Counted from the first letter of the stretch, positions 38,089 to 47,032 are shown. The stretch: DNA of 64,000 nucleotides from Nitratireductor sp. (GCF_017794765.1 NZ_CP051236.1:384672-448671), one strand, 5' to 3'. The notes: generated from the sequence alone by a model not told the origin. Numbers and translations: made by a program.

Positions 38089-39939
38089 TCAGTAGACCCG
38101 CGCCTTGGGCGCGATTTTCTTGGGATCGATGCCGCCGTCTTCCGGCCTCAGCATCGGGTCGGTGTGGACGGGACGATAGTCGAGCGTGACCTTGCCGGCC
38201 TCATCGACCCAGGACAGCGTGTGCTTGCGCCAATCCTCGTCGTTGCGGCCGCCCATCGGACCATCCTTGTAGTCCTCGCGGGCATGGGCGCCACGGCTCT
38301 CCTTGCGCGCTTCGGCGCTGTAAACCGTGGTGATGGCGTTGGCCATCAGGTTTTCCAGCTCCAGCGTCTCCATGAGATCCGAGTTCCAGATCATTGAGCG
38401 GTCGGAGACCTTGACGTCGGGAAGCTCTTTCCAGACGGCGCTGATGCGCTCGCAGCCCTGCTCGAGCGATTCCTGCGTGCGGAAAACGGCGGCGTCTTCC
38501 TGCATGGCGCGCTGCATCTTCTCGCGCAGTTCCGCCGTGGGCGTGGAACCCGAAGCATGACGCAGTCGGTCGAAACGCTCCATGATCTTTTCGCAGGCTG
38601 CCTCGTTGAGCGCCGGAACGGGAGCTTCACGGTCCACCACCTCGCCGGCGCGAATGGCGGCGGCACGGCCAAAGACCACAAGGTCGATCAGCGAGTTGGA
38701 GCCCAGACGGTTGGCACCATGCACGGAGGCACAGGCCGCCTCGCCAACGGCCATCAGGCCGGGTGCTACCGCATCGGGGTTGTCCTTCGTCGGGTTCAGC
38801 ACCTCACCCCAATAGTTGGTCGGGATGCCGCCCATATTGTAGTGGACCGTCGGCAGGACCGGGATCGGCTCGCGGGTCACATCGACACCGGCGAAGATGC
38901 GGGCCGATTCGGCGATGCCGGGCAGGCGCTCGTGGATGACCGCCGGATCCAGATGGTCGAGATGCAGGAAGATGTGATCCTTGTTCTTGCCGACGCCGCG
39001 GCCTTCACGGATCTCCATGGTCATGCAGCGCGACACCACGTCACGCGAGGCAAGGTCCTTGGCCGATGGCGCATAACGCTCCATGAAGCGCTCGCCCTCG
39101 GAATTGACCAGATAGCCACCCTCGCCGCGCACACCCTCGGTGATGAGGCAGCCGGCACCATAAATGCCGGTCGGGTGGAACTGCACGAACTCCATATCCT
39201 GCAGCGGCAGGCCGGCGCGGGCGATCATGCCATTGCCGTCGCCCGTGCAGGTGTGGGCGGAGGTGCAGGAGAAATAGGCGCGGCCATAACCGCCCGTCGC
39301 CAGCACCACCATCTTGGCGGAGAAGCGGTGAATCGTACCGTCTTCGAGGTTCCACGCCACGACACCGGTGCACACACCATCGTCGGACATGATGAGATCG
39401 AGCGCGAAATACTCGATGAAGAACTCGGCGTGATTCTTGACGGACTGGCCATAGAGCGTGTGCAGGATGGCGTGGCCGGTGCGGTCTGCCGCCGCACAGG
39501 TGCGCTGCACGGGCGGGCCGTCGCCAAAATTCTGCATGTGGCCGCCGAAGGGACGCTGGTAGATCTTGCCTTCCTCGGTGCGCGAAAACGGCACGCCGTA
39601 ATGCTCCAGCTCGTAAACGGCGGCGGGCGCCTCACGGGCGAGATATTCCATGGCGTCGACATCGCCGAGCCAATCCGAACCCTTCACCGTGTCGTAAAGG
39701 TGCCACTGCCAGTGGTCCGGGCCCATGTTCTTGAGCGAGGCGGCGATGCCGCCCTGTGCCGCCACCGTGTGCGAACGGGTCGGGAAGACCTTGGTGATAC
39801 AGGCCGTTTTCAGACCCTGTTCGGCCATGCCGAGCGTGGCGCGAAGGCCGGCACCACCGGCCCCGACGACGACGACGTCGAACTTGTGGTCGACATAGGT
39901 GTAGGCGCTTCCCGCCTTCTTTTCTGTTGCCTTTGCCAT
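38089..39939 (-). CDS. sdhA: Succinate dehydrogenase flavoprotein subunit
   Basis: The 616-residue catalytic subunit that oxidises succinate to fumarate. It has GAGGAGLRA for FAD, the covalent-flavin histidine in [11 protein letters not shown], the active-site [15 protein letters not shown] and R in [15 protein letters not shown]. It lies 8 bp after sdhD. The DUF1674 gene at 6677 may help its assembly. Confidence 0.98.
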   Translation of the reverse strand: MAKATEKKAGSAYTYVDHKFDVVVVGAGGAGLRATLGMAEQGLKTACITKVFPTRSHTVAAQGGIAASLKNMGPDHWQWHLYDTVKGSDWLGDVDAMEYLAREAPAAVYELEHYGVPFSRTEEGKIYQRPFGGHMQNFGDGPPVQRTCAAADRTGHAILHTLYGQSVKNHAEFFIEYFALDLIMSDDGVCTGVVAWNLEDGTIHRFSAKMVVLATGGYGRAYFSCTSAHTCTGDGNGMIARAGLPLQDMEFVQFHPTGIYGAGCLITEGVRGEGGYLVNSEGERFMERYAPSAKDLASRDVVSRCMTMEIREGRGVGKNKDHIFLHLDHLDPAVIHERLPGIAESARIFAGVDVTREPIPVLPTVHYNMGGIPTNYWGEVLNPTKDNPDAVAPGLMAVGEAACASVHGANRLGSNSLIDLVVFGRAAAIRAGEVVDREAPVPALNEAACEKIMERFDRLRHASGSTPTAELREKMQRAMQEDAAVFRTQESLEQGCERISAVWKELPDVKVSDRSMIWNSDLMETLELENLMANAITTVYSAEARKESRGAHAREDYKDGPMGGRNDEDWRKHTLSWVDEAGKVTLDYRPVHTDPMLRPEDGGIDPKKIAPKARVY

Positions 39940-39947
39940 AACCGGGT

Positions 39948-40331
39948 TCAGCCTCCGAGGGCGATCTTGACGAGGGCGAGGAGAGAAACGACGCCCAGAA
40001 TGAGTGTGAAGAAGATGTTGCCGATCAGGAGCGCGACCTTGCCGCCCTCGCCGTGGACGTAGTCCTCAATGATGACCTGCATGCCGAGTTTCATGTGGTA
40101 GAGCACCGACAGGACGGCGAAAGCCAGAAGCACGGTGACGACCGGATTGGCGATGGCCGCGCGAACCTCTTCATAGGATGCGCCATTGTTGGCGATGACG
40201 AAGCCGATGAAGAAGATGACAAGCGGAATGTTGGCGATGGCCGTGAGGCGCTGACGCCAGAAGTGATCCGTGCCTTCCTTGGCCGAACCGAGACCGCGAA
40301 CGCGGTTGAGCGGTGTGCGCATGTCGCTCAT
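39948..40331 (-). CDS. sdhD: Succinate dehydrogenase membrane anchor subunit
   Basis: A 127-residue protein with three membrane helices; it anchors SdhAB and helps bind haem b and ubiquinone. The segment [24 protein letters not shown] carries the haem-ligand histidine. The ATG at 40331 has GGAGGG upstream, formed by the end of sdhC, which stops at 40334 just before it. Translation is probably coupled. Confidence 0.95.
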   Translation of the reverse strand: MSDMRTPLNRVRGLGSAKEGTDHFWRQRLTAIANIPLVIFFIGFVIANNGASYEEVRAAIANPVVTVLLAFAVLSVLYHMKLGMQVIIEDYVHGEGGKVALLIGNIFFTLILGVVSLLALVKIALGG

Positions 40332-40333
40332 GA

Positions 40334-40741
40334 TCAAAACCCTCCACGGACGGCATAGCCGATGATCCAGACCAGGATGGTCAGCACGATGGAGACGGCG
40401 ATAGTGGCCTTGGCCATTTTCGTGGCCGTCGTCTTTTCAAGGCCGCGCCCCGTGTCCCAGACGAGATGGCGAAGCCCGCCGACCAGGTGATGGATCATGG
40501 CCCAGGTGAAGCCGAGCAGGACGAGACGGCCGAACCAGGACCCGTAGATGCCGTTGACGGTGTCGAAGGTTTCCTTCGAGCCGCTAGCGGCGGCAAGCCA
40601 GATGACGAAAAGCACCATGCCGAAATAAAGCGCGCCACCGGTGATGCGGTGGACGATCGACATAAGCATTGTCGGAATGAGGCGATAGACTTGAAGGTGA
40701 GGCGAAAGCGGCCTTGCCTTTACAGTTGCGGTTTTGCTCAT
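40334..40741 (-). CDS. sdhC: Succinate dehydrogenase cytochrome b556 subunit
   Basis: A 135-residue three-helix haem b subunit. The signature [12 protein letters not shown], then [14 protein letters not shown] and [16 protein letters not shown] with the haem histidine, is diagnostic. The ATG at 40741 has GGGGAAG upstream; in-frame codons up to 40915 belong to the leader. It is first in the sdhCDAB operon. Confidence 0.96.
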   Translation of the reverse strand: MSKTATVKARPLSPHLQVYRLIPTMLMSIVHRITGGALYFGMVLFVIWLAAASGSKETFDTVNGIYGSWFGRLVLLGFTWAMIHHLVGGLRHLVWDTGRGLEKTTATKMAKATIAVSIVLTILVWIIGYAVRGGF

Positions 40742-40826
40742 GGCTTCCCCAATTCGATACCGGCGCGGCGGGGTGGCTGTTGCGAGAGCGACATCGGGTC
40801 CCGAACTCGCGCCCTGCGGCTGTGGC

Positions 40827-40855
40827 TTTCTAATGCGGTTTTTGCAGTGCGTCAA
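40827..40855 (-). promoter_or_regulatory. Putative sigma-70-type promoter of sdhCDAB
   Basis: On the reverse strand TTGACG (40855-40850) and TAGAAA (40832-40827) are 17 bp apart, the canonical spacing. The leader to sdhC would be about 80 nt. Confidence 0.5.
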
Positions 40856-40969
40856 AGCCGCAAAAGCAATCCTTTGGCCGAATATATTGCAGCACGCGCG
40901 CAGGACGACCGGCATTGTGCGACTTCAAACGATTGAAGGCATTTTTTGCCTGTCGACACGGCGGCCCTT

Positions 40970-41335
40970 CTATCTGCGACAGGTAATTGGCACCTTGCCG
41001 CTAACCATCCACAGCGCCTCGCTACCCTCGATCACAACAGCGTAAAGCGACTCGCCGTAGCGGACGCTTTGCCCCGGCGGCGACGCCGGCAAATCCAGCT
41101 CCAGCCCCCGAGGGCTGACCACGGATATACCGCCACGCCTCGGGGAAATCGTCATCTCCATACCGTCATCGCAGGCCAGCTTGACCGGTCCTGAAAAAGC
41201 AAGTCCGGTGGCCTTGTTCGCCTCCTGAGAGGATGGCGCGACACAACCAGCCAACCCAGGCACGGATGCGGTGAGCAGGAAACCGAGCATGCCGAACTGG
41301 CACGTCCGCCATGAAGGCAGTCCTGAAAACGTCAT
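40970..41335 (-). CDS. MliC-like lipoprotein (lysozyme-inhibitor fold)
   Basis: A 121-residue protein with a signal peptide and a perfect lipobox LAGC (Cys near 33). The mature part reads VKLACDDGMEMTISPRRGG ... PPGQSVRYGESLYAVVIEGSEALWMVSGK ... ITC. This matches the pattern of the MliC/PliC fold: an early Cys-Asp-Asp-Gly, a G-x-RYG turn, a W before a Gly-Lys turn, and a terminal Cys. MliC proteins inhibit C-type lysozyme at the outer membrane. It lies 10 bp after the GNAT gene and is likely co-transcribed. Confidence 0.65.
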   Translation of the reverse strand: MTFSGLPSWRTCQFGMLGFLLTASVPGLAGCVAPSSQEANKATGLAFSGPVKLACDDGMEMTISPRRGGISVVSPRGLELDLPASPPGQSVRYGESLYAVVIEGSEALWMVSGKVPITCRR

Positions 41336-41345
41336 TCGAAAGCCT

Positions 41346-41837
41346 CTATTGCGGATCTGAAGCCGGCATACGTTCGCTGGACTGCTCAAAACGGATGACA
41401 TGTGTGGTCCAGTCTGCCGGGGCCGCCATCGCCTCGTAAAGCTTGCGCCCTTCTTCCGGCTGGCGCGGCGCATTGAGCGCGAGGCGCGCCCAGCCGCGCT
41501 CTTCGGCCTGATCGGCAATAACATCGACCAGTGCCTTGCCGATACCCTTGCGGCGGTGATCGTGATGTACGAAGAGATGGTCGACCAGGCCATGACGCAT
41601 GCCGGAAACCGGATCCGGCAGATCGTAGAACAGCGCGAACCCGACCAGGACGCCGTCGAGACTGGCACCGACCACCTCCACGGCGCGATCCTGCAACAGC
41701 GTTTCGGCGTAGTATTCGTCGGGACGACGCGGCGCACCGCGCTTCAGCGACTGGGTGTAGGCTGCCAGCAGGGGCGCCAGAACATGCGCATCCTTGAGAC
41801 GCAGCGGATTGATGTCGATCTGATGATTCTCGCCCAT
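41346..41837 (-). CDS. GNAT family N-acetyltransferase
   Basis: A 163-residue acetyltransferase with the acetyl-CoA motif HHDHRRKGIGKALVD, preceded by the beta-strand DHLFVH and followed by LALNAPRQPEEGRKLYEAMA. The acceptor is unknown; proteins of this shape often acetylate small amines or amino acids. The ATG at 41837 has GGGGAAGGG upstream. It begins a two-gene unit with the MliC-like lipoprotein. Confidence 0.9.
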   Translation of the reverse strand: MGENHQIDINPLRLKDAHVLAPLLAAYTQSLKRGAPRRPDEYYAETLLQDRAVEVVGASLDGVLVGFALFYDLPDPVSGMRHGLVDHLFVHHDHRRKGIGKALVDVIADQAEERGWARLALNAPRQPEEGRKLYEAMAAPADWTTHVIRFEQSSERMPASDPQ

Positions 41838-41971
41838 GGAGCACCCTTCCCCGAAATTAACCACGTCTGTCAATCGGCATGTTTGAGAACCATGCTCCAC
41901 GTGACAAAGGTTAAGAAAGGATTAATGTGTGGAGAATGAGGAGGCCACGAGGATTCAAGGAGCGATGGCGC

Positions 41972-42337
41972 ATGCCTTTACGACCTCTATTCGTGGCAGC
42001 GGCCCTTGCGGCCGCAGCGATCACTGTGCCGGCTATAGCCGGAGGTTTTTATGACGCAGGCGGTGGCCGGGTCTATGCGGATGCCTATGGCAATCTGGTG
42101 ATCCACAGCCGCGCTGGCTTCAAACGTATTCTGGTCGGCAAGGGACACCTGGCTGACGACTATCGCGCGCTCGAGATCGAATCGCCGCGCCAGACCGCCT
42201 ATCTGGAACGCAGCGGCGGGAAGCTCTATCTGCGCCGCGCCGCACCGTGCAGCGCCGGGGCCCTGATCAAGGGCCGCAGCTATATGTACGGCCTGTCCGA
42301 GGGCGAGCTCCCGGTGCTTGTTTCACCCTGCGACTGA
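41972..42337 (+). CDS. Secreted protein of unknown function
   Basis: A 121-residue protein with a Sec signal (FVAAALAAAAITVPAIAGG). The mature part is beta-rich, starting GGFYDAGGGRVYADAYGNLVIHSRAGFKR, with two cysteines (APCS and the C-terminal SPCD) that may form a disulfide. I recognise no family. GGAG sits upstream of the ATG at 41972. The stop lies 9 bp before the next gene, so the two are probably co-transcribed. Confidence 0.65.
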   Translation: MPLRPLFVAAALAAAAITVPAIAGGFYDAGGGRVYADAYGNLVIHSRAGFKRILVGKGHLADDYRALEIESPRQTAYLERSGGKLYLRRAAPCSAGALIKGRSYMYGLSEGELPVLVSPCD

Positions 42338-42346
42338 CCGCGACCC

Positions 42347-43174
42347 ATGAACTATCCACGCACAGCGACCGCAGACTGGGCATTCGCGATCAAGCGGGCA
42401 ATAACGCCCGTTAACGGGTCCGTGCTGCGTGCCGCCGTGGTCGGCGCGGCGATTGGCGCAGCGGTTGTTCTCGGGATGGAGTTGCGTGAACTGACCGACC
42501 GGCAGGGCGGCCTGAAGGCGAGCCTGCGATTGGCATTGGATCATGCAGCGCAGCGTGTGCAGACTGTTGCTGGCTCGGAAAACAGACATCCTCTATGGCA
42601 GCGCCCGGCGGAGGATACCGCTCCGCCCCGACGACCGGTTTCATCATCAGCGTCCGGCCTCATTTTCACGACCGGACGAAACGGCGTCCTTTCACTCAAG
42701 GGCGTGATCCAGCCGGGGAGCGCCAGCCGTCTGCGTGATGTGCTGACCGCATCGGCATTGCCGATCACCACTGTCACGCTCGATTCTCCGGGGGGTGCGC
42801 TTAACGACGCCATGGCCATGGCGCGGTTGATTCGCCAGCGGGGGCTGGCGACCCGGGTTGAGGCCGGCGCGACCTGCGCCTCCTCATGTCCGCTGGTTCT
42901 GGCTGGCGGTGCGGAGCGCCATGTCGGCCGCAATGCGACCGTCGCCTTGCACCAGTTCCACAGCCCCGGGAGCCTCTTCGATCCTCGGCAGGCCCTTTCG
43001 GATGCCCAGCTGGTGACCGCAAGGATTTCCCGCCATCTGGACGAAATGGGTGTCGACCCGGCCCTTTGGCTGCATGCGCTCGACACCCCGCCGCGTGCGC
43101 TCTACGTGCTCTCTCCGGAGCAGATGATCGCTTACCGGCTTGTTACAGATACCCGGTCGCTGGCGCTGAACTAG
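42347..43174 (+). CDS. Membrane-anchored ClpP/crotonase-fold protein (COG3904-like)
   Basis: A 275-residue protein with one N-terminal membrane helix (about 27-45) and a C-terminal ClpP/crotonase-fold domain (about 105-260). The motifs TLDSPGGALNDAMAMARLI, GATCASSCPLVLAGG and HQFH are placed as in Clp-type serine proteases, with the SSCP serine at the nucleophile position. Such predicted periplasmic proteins are widespread but uncharacterised. Proteolysis is inferred; the substrate is unknown. Confidence 0.8.
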   Translation: MNYPRTATADWAFAIKRAITPVNGSVLRAAVVGAAIGAAVVLGMELRELTDRQGGLKASLRLALDHAAQRVQTVAGSENRHPLWQRPAEDTAPPRRPVSSSASGLIFTTGRNGVLSLKGVIQPGSASRLRDVLTASALPITTVTLDSPGGALNDAMAMARLIRQRGLATRVEAGATCASSCPLVLAGGAERHVGRNATVALHQFHSPGSLFDPRQALSDAQLVTARISRHLDEMGVDPALWLHALDTPPRALYVLSPEQMIAYRLVTDTRSLALN

Positions 43175-43226
43175 GCCGGCATGTGCCGCGACAGATTGGC
43201 CGGTAGCCGACGCAGCTAGGGCCCTG

Positions 43227-43445
43227 TCAGCCCTCTTCCACGTCCGGCTGATATTCAAGAATGTCGCCGGGCTGACAATCGAGCGCCCGGCATATCCTTT
43301 CGAGCGTCTCGAAGCGGACACCGCGCACCTTGCCCGATTTGAGCAGAGAGACATTCTGTTCAGTGATGCCGATCTGCTCGGCCAGTTCCTTGGAACGCAT
43401 CTTACGGCGCGCCAGCATGACATCGAGATTGACGATTATCGGCAT
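43227..43445 (-). CDS. XRE-type helix-turn-helix regulator (YozG-like)
   Basis: A 72-residue Cro/C1-type DNA-binding protein, starting MPIIVNLDVMLARRKMRSKELAEQIG, with the recognition helix ITEQNVSLLKSGKVR. Small regulators of this type travel with DUF2975 membrane proteins, as here; a GTG at 43454 overlapping the DUF2975 stop is an alternative start. The pair probably regulates itself and perhaps the divergent secreted-protein gene. Confidence 0.88.
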   Translation of the reverse strand: MPIIVNLDVMLARRKMRSKELAEQIGITEQNVSLLKSGKVRGVRFETLERICRALDCQPGDILEYQPDVEEG

Positions 43446-43450
43446 GGCGA

Positions 43451-43996
43451 TCACACAAAGTCGCGCTGTTCAGCGCGCACCTCTGCCGCCACCGCCATGA
43501 GCCGCCCTGCCATATACATGACGCAGGCGATCAGAAGCGCCAGAAGCTCGGAACTTCCAAACCCTATCGACAAGGCCTTCTGACCAGGTGGATTGCCAAG
43601 GGTCAGAACGAGGATCATCAATGTCTGCAACAGGATGCTTCCTCCCGCCACGGCCACGAATGCAAGGCTGGCTCGGCGCAGCCAATGGGCCGATTCAACC
43701 GACAGCGGCTCCTCTGCTGCAAAAGCACCAAACATCCGCCAGACACAATAAAGCGCAGCCGCGAGCAGCCCGAACTGAACAACCATCAACGCGACCGTGG
43801 CACCCACGGCCAAAGGCGTAAAGGTCAGCGGACCGGAAAGAGAAAGACCATTTCGAACAAGCTCCTCGAAACGAGCTGGCTCCCCGCCAGCACTCAGCAC
43901 CAGCCAGCAAACCGCAAGAGCGATCAGAAGGCCAACACCAAGGACAATGTGCTGCATCAGGCGCCCAAGACGGCGCAATTCGGCCACGTCATGCAT
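43451..43996 (-). CDS. DUF2975 membrane protein
   Basis: A 181-residue protein with four hydrophobic helices (about 15-35, 60-90, 110-135, 150-170), the DUF2975 layout. It is translationally coupled to the XRE regulator. DUF2975/XRE pairs are thought to couple a membrane signal to transcription, but no ligand is known. GAGGTG lies before the ATG at 43996. Confidence 0.85.
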   Translation of the reverse strand: MHDVAELRRLGRLMQHIVLGVGLLIALAVCWLVLSAGGEPARFEELVRNGLSLSGPLTFTPLAVGATVALMVVQFGLLAAALYCVWRMFGAFAAEEPLSVESAHWLRRASLAFVAVAGGSILLQTLMILVLTLGNPPGQKALSIGFGSSELLALLIACVMYMAGRLMAVAAEVRAEQRDFV

Positions 43997-44016
43997 CAAA
44001 TCACCTCTTGCTTGAT

Positions 44017-44045
44017 TTAATTAATGTATTACGATAATTAATTAT
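44017..44045. promoter_or_regulatory. AT-rich inverted repeat, candidate XRE operator
   Basis: TTAATTAAT (44017-44025) is mirrored by ATAATTAAT (44034-44042) in the 82-bp gap between the DUF2975 gene and the divergent secreted-protein gene. It is the only strongly AT-rich patch nearby and could be bound by the adjacent XRE regulator. Confidence 0.4.
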
Positions 44046-44078
44046 CCTGTTTCAACCTTTTTCAAAAGGACTATCTCC

Positions 44079-44672
44079 ATGTTTCCCCCAAAATCCATCG
44101 GACGCACCGCCCTCCCCCTCTGTGCGCTGGCAGCTTTTACCTTGAGCCTGGCGGCAGGCCCCGCCAGAGCAGAGAATTTTGATCCATTGAGCGCCGATCC
44201 GGCCACGCTCGGGATTGCCGTCAAGATCAATGGGAATTTGCGTCTGCAGAAAGGCGATGCCGTGCTGGTGATGCAGCTTCCCAGCGAACGCAGGGAATGG
44301 GCGATCGATGAAACCTTCATTCTCGACATCGCCAAGGTCCAACAGGACGTGAAAAGTTCGAACGCGTCCGAGACCACGGATCATTACGAACTGGCGATGA
44401 TTGCGCCAACCGACCGCAGCCGGTTCAAGGAAGCGCTGAGAAAGGCGCGGGAAGCGAGAAAAGCGACCGCCACCGGCGGGAAAGGGTCGATCAGCGTGTC
44501 TGTAACGGGAGGCTGCAAGACAGGCCCACTGGATCCTGCCGTCGCGACCCTGCAGGGCTTTCTGCGCGCCAGCGCAGACGCCCCGCTAGTCCCTTTGACC
44601 GGCACGATGAAACTGTCGGATGTTTTCCGGCAGGCCGGCGTGCCTTTTACAGCCATTCCTGACTGTAAGTGA
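44079..44672 (+). CDS. Secreted protein of unknown function
   Basis: A 197-residue protein with a Sec signal (PLCALAAFTLSLAAGPARA, cleavage near 31). The mature part begins ENFDPLSADPATLGIAVKINGNLRL and has a central charged helical segment (RFKEALRKAREARKA). Two cysteines, in GGCKTG and the C-terminal PDCK, may pair. No family is recognised. It is divergent from the XRE/DUF2975 operon. Confidence 0.65.
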   Translation: MFPPKSIGRTALPLCALAAFTLSLAAGPARAENFDPLSADPATLGIAVKINGNLRLQKGDAVLVMQLPSERREWAIDETFILDIAKVQQDVKSSNASETTDHYELAMIAPTDRSRFKEALRKAREARKATATGGKGSISVSVTGGCKTGPLDPAVATLQGFLRASADAPLVPLTGTMKLSDVFRQAGVPFTAIPDCK

Positions 44673-44680
44673 GCGTGGAA

Positions 44681-44703
44681 GCGGCGGGGCTTAGCCCTGC
44701 CGC
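44681..44703 (-). terminator. Hairpin over the leuC stop
   Basis: GCGGCGGGG and CCCTGCCGC pair around a 5-nt loop that includes the leuC stop codon. A U-tract is lacking. Confidence 0.4.
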
Positions 44704-46109
44704 GGCCACTCGCGAATATCCACGAAATGGCCGGCAATGGCAGCAGCAGCAGCCATTGCCGGCGAAACCAGGTGGGTGCGGCCCTTGAAGCCCTGACGCC
44801 CCTCGAAATTGCGGTTCGAGGTGGACGCGCAGCGCTCGCCTGGCTTCAGGCGGTCGTCGTTCATGGCAAGGCACATGGAACAACCCGGTTCACGCCAGTC
44901 GAAACCGGCAGCCTTGAAGATCTTGTCCAGCCCTTCAGCCTCGGCCTGCGCCTTCACGAGACCGGAGCCCGGCACGATCATGGCGTTCAGACCGTCCTTG
45001 ACCTTCTGGCCCTCGGCAATCTTCGCAGCTTCGCGCAGATCCTCGATACGGCCATTGGTGCAGGAGCCGATGAAGACACGATCAACGGCAATGTCGGTGA
45101 TCTTCGTGCCAGGCGTGAGGCCCATATACTCGAGCGCGCGCTTCTTGGAGAGGCGCTTGGTCTCTTCGGTGATGTCATCCGGGTTCGGCACGACACCGGT
45201 AACGGAAACGACATCCTCGGGCGAGGAACCCCAGGTGACGATGGGCGGCAGATTGGCGGCGTCAAGCTTGACGACGCGATCATACTCGGCGCCTTCGTCG
45301 GTCCGCAGGGAATCCCAATAGGCAAGCGCCATGTCCCAGGCCTTGCCCTTCGGCGCGCGCGGGCGATCCTTGATATAGGCATAGGTGGTCTCATCCGGCG
45401 CAATGAGGCCGGCGCGGGCACCGCCTTCGATGGACATGTTGCAGACAGTCATGCGGCCTTCCATGGAGAGCGCGCGGATCGCTTCCCCCGCATACTCCAT
45501 GACGTGTCCGGTGCCGCCAGCCGTACCGATCTCACCGATGATGGCGAGGATGATGTCTTTCGCAGTCACACCTTCGGGCAGAGCACCATCCACCTCGATC
45601 AGCATGTTCTTCGCGCGGCGCTGGATCAGAGTCTGCGTGGCAAGCACATGTTCGACCTCGGACGTGCCGATACCGTGCGCCAGCGCACCGAACGCGCCAT
45701 GCGTGGAGGTGTGGCTGTCGCCACAGACGATGGTCATGCCCGGAAGGGTGAAACCCTGCTCGGGACCGACAATGTGCACAATGCCCTGACGTTCGTCGTT
45801 GGCGTCGTAATATTCAATGCCGAAGTCGGCGGCATTCTTCGCCAGCGCTTCGACCTGGATGCGGCTCTCGGGGTTCTTGATGCCGAATTTGCGGTCGGGC
45901 GAGGTGGGAACGTTGTGGTCGACCACCGCGAGGGTCTTTTCCGGATGACGGACATTGCGGCTGGCCATGCGGAGCCCCTCGAAGGCCTGCGGGCTGGTCA
46001 CCTCGTGCACCAGATGCCGGTCGATATAGAGCAGGCATGTGCCGTCGTCCTGCTGATCGACCAGATGGTCGTCGAAAATCTTGTCGTAGATCGTGCGTGC
46101 TTTGGTCAT
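44691..46109 (-). CDS. leuC: 3-isopropylmalate dehydratase large subunit
   Basis: Isomerises 2-isopropylmalate in leucine synthesis, with LeuD as partner (not in the window). The 472-residue aconitase-family protein has [12 protein letters not shown] and the [4Fe-4S] ligands in GSCTNGR and GCSMCLAMN. The ATG at 46109 has AGGGA at good spacing; the codon at 46118 is too close to it. Upstream lies a leader with mutually exclusive hairpins. Confidence 0.97.
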   Translation of the reverse strand: MTKARTIYDKIFDDHLVDQQDDGTCLLYIDRHLVHEVTSPQAFEGLRMASRNVRHPEKTLAVVDHNVPTSPDRKFGIKNPESRIQVEALAKNAADFGIEYYDANDERQGIVHIVGPEQGFTLPGMTIVCGDSHTSTHGAFGALAHGIGTSEVEHVLATQTLIQRRAKNMLIEVDGALPEGVTAKDIILAIIGEIGTAGGTGHVMEYAGEAIRALSMEGRMTVCNMSIEGGARAGLIAPDETTYAYIKDRPRAPKGKAWDMALAYWDSLRTDEGAEYDRVVKLDAANLPPIVTWGSSPEDVVSVTGVVPNPDDITEETKRLSKKRALEYMGLTPGTKITDIAVDRVFIGSCTNGRIEDLREAAKIAEGQKVKDGLNAMIVPGSGLVKAQAEAEGLDKIFKAAGFDWREPGCSMCLAMNDDRLKPGERCASTSNRNFEGRQGFKGRTHLVSPAMAAAAAIAGHFVDIREWPRQG

Positions 46110-46197
46110 TTTGTTCATCCCTAGCGGAGCGAAATGGAAGGCTGGCCGGCTAATCTTGTGTCTCGTTGCATTCCCGATCGATAGACTGGATGGGAAT

Positions 46198-46275
46198 GCC
46201 GAGCCGGTTGGCGTGTCCGCCTAAGGCAGTCGGCTCAGAAGCGAGCCGGAAACCCGCGCAAAAAAGCGGCTCGGC
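46198..46275 (-). promoter_or_regulatory. Attenuator-like set of alternative hairpins before leuC
   Basis: Four blocks alternate in sense: GCCGAGCCG (46198-46206), CGGCTC (46231-46236), GAGCCG (46243-46248) and CGGCTCGGC (46267-46275). Outer with outer pairs over 9 bp, the inner two pair over 6 bp, and each neighbour pair is also possible. This is the logic of a transcription attenuator, about 90-165 nt before leuC. Confidence 0.4.
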
Positions 46276-46337
46276 AGGCGCTTGATGTCCTGCAGAACAA
46301 AGCCCTTGTAGGCTGGGTTTCCAAAAAGTGCTTCCAT
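46221..46337 (-). CDS. Possible 38-residue leader or small protein before leuC
   Basis: The frame starts MEALFGNPAYKGFVLQDIKR and ends with a Leu-rich tail (SLLSRLP). It spans three of the four hairpin blocks of the leuC leader. The ribosome-binding site is weak and no homologue is recognised. It could be a leader peptide or an unrelated small protein. Confidence 0.35.
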   Translation of the reverse strand: MEALFGNPAYKGFVLQDIKRLPSRFFARVSGSLLSRLP

Positions 46338-46398
46338 GAGAGGGCTAATACCAGCCTTTCATGGGATCGGCAATCGCCACGGCACGGCCGACTGCCGC

Positions 46399-46953
46399 TC
46401 AGGCTGCCTCATGCTCCACGCAGATATGGGTCGCATCCTCATCACTGAGTGGTTCCTTCAGCAATCCACACAGATGCTTTCCCGGACCGCGCTCACCTTC
46501 GCGGAAATGACGGCATTCACGGCACAGGCCGAATGGCCTGCCACCATCGGCAGCGATACGCGCACTGAGCAGCGCCGACAGCCCGATCCGGAGCGCCCGG
46601 CGCTCCTCCTCGTTCATCGTTTCCATCGCCGCTTCAAACCGCAGGGTTTCATCCCGTGGCAGCAGGGATAGCGCCGCCTCCGTCAATTCGAGCCGCACCG
46701 AGCGCCGGTCGGCAGGGTCGGCGGACTTACGGATCAGTCCGGCGCGTTCGAGAGCCATCAGCGTCTGCGAGACCGTGCCTTTCGTAGCACCCAGATAAGC
46801 CGTCAACGCCCCCGGCGTGCGCGAAAAGCGATTGGCGCGCGCCAGATAGCGCAAGGCCTCCCATTGCGCAGGCTTCAAGCCGGCGGCATGGCCGTCATGG
46901 GTCACGATGCGGGCAAGGCGCCCGATCATCGCCAAGGCGTCGGAATCGTTCAT
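46399..46953 (-). CDS. MarR family regulator with cysteine-rich C-terminus
   Basis: A 184-residue regulator with a MarR winged helix (about 25-130: LKPAQWEALRYLARANRFSRTPGALTAYLGATKGTVSQTL, then DRRSVRLELT). Its unusual tail carries LCRECRHF, HLCGLL and HICVEHE, four cysteines and several histidines spaced like a metal or iron-sulfur site. Neither this ATG nor the in-frame one at 46980 has a good ribosome-binding site. It is divergent from a secreted-protein gene, and palindromes in the gap suggest autoregulation. Confidence 0.88.
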   Translation of the reverse strand: MNDSDALAMIGRLARIVTHDGHAAGLKPAQWEALRYLARANRFSRTPGALTAYLGATKGTVSQTLMALERAGLIRKSADPADRRSVRLELTEAALSLLPRDETLRFEAAMETMNEEERRALRIGLSALLSARIAADGGRPFGLCRECRHFREGERGPGKHLCGLLKEPLSDEDATHICVEHEAA

Positions 46954-46969
46954 GGCGAAAAAGTATTGT

Positions 46970-47032
46970 GTCGACACCATGATTGCAATCCCCTCATTCG
47001 CATGCTAGCAATTATGTATCGAGTCGATACTA
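46970..47032. promoter_or_regulatory. Two related palindromes, candidate MarR operators
   Basis: GTGTCGACAC (46970-46979) and GTATCGAGTCGATAC (47018-47032) share the GT-TCGA-AC core and flank the divergent promoters of the MarR gene and the secreted-protein gene. Their centres are about 50 bp apart. Confidence 0.5.

Noticed and set aside
38557-40062. 501-codon open frame opposite sdhA
   Set aside because: Shadow of sdhA; composition is His/Arg/Ala-rich without motifs.
44727-46124. 465-codon open frame opposite leuC
   Set aside because: Shadow of leuC; no recognisable protein features.
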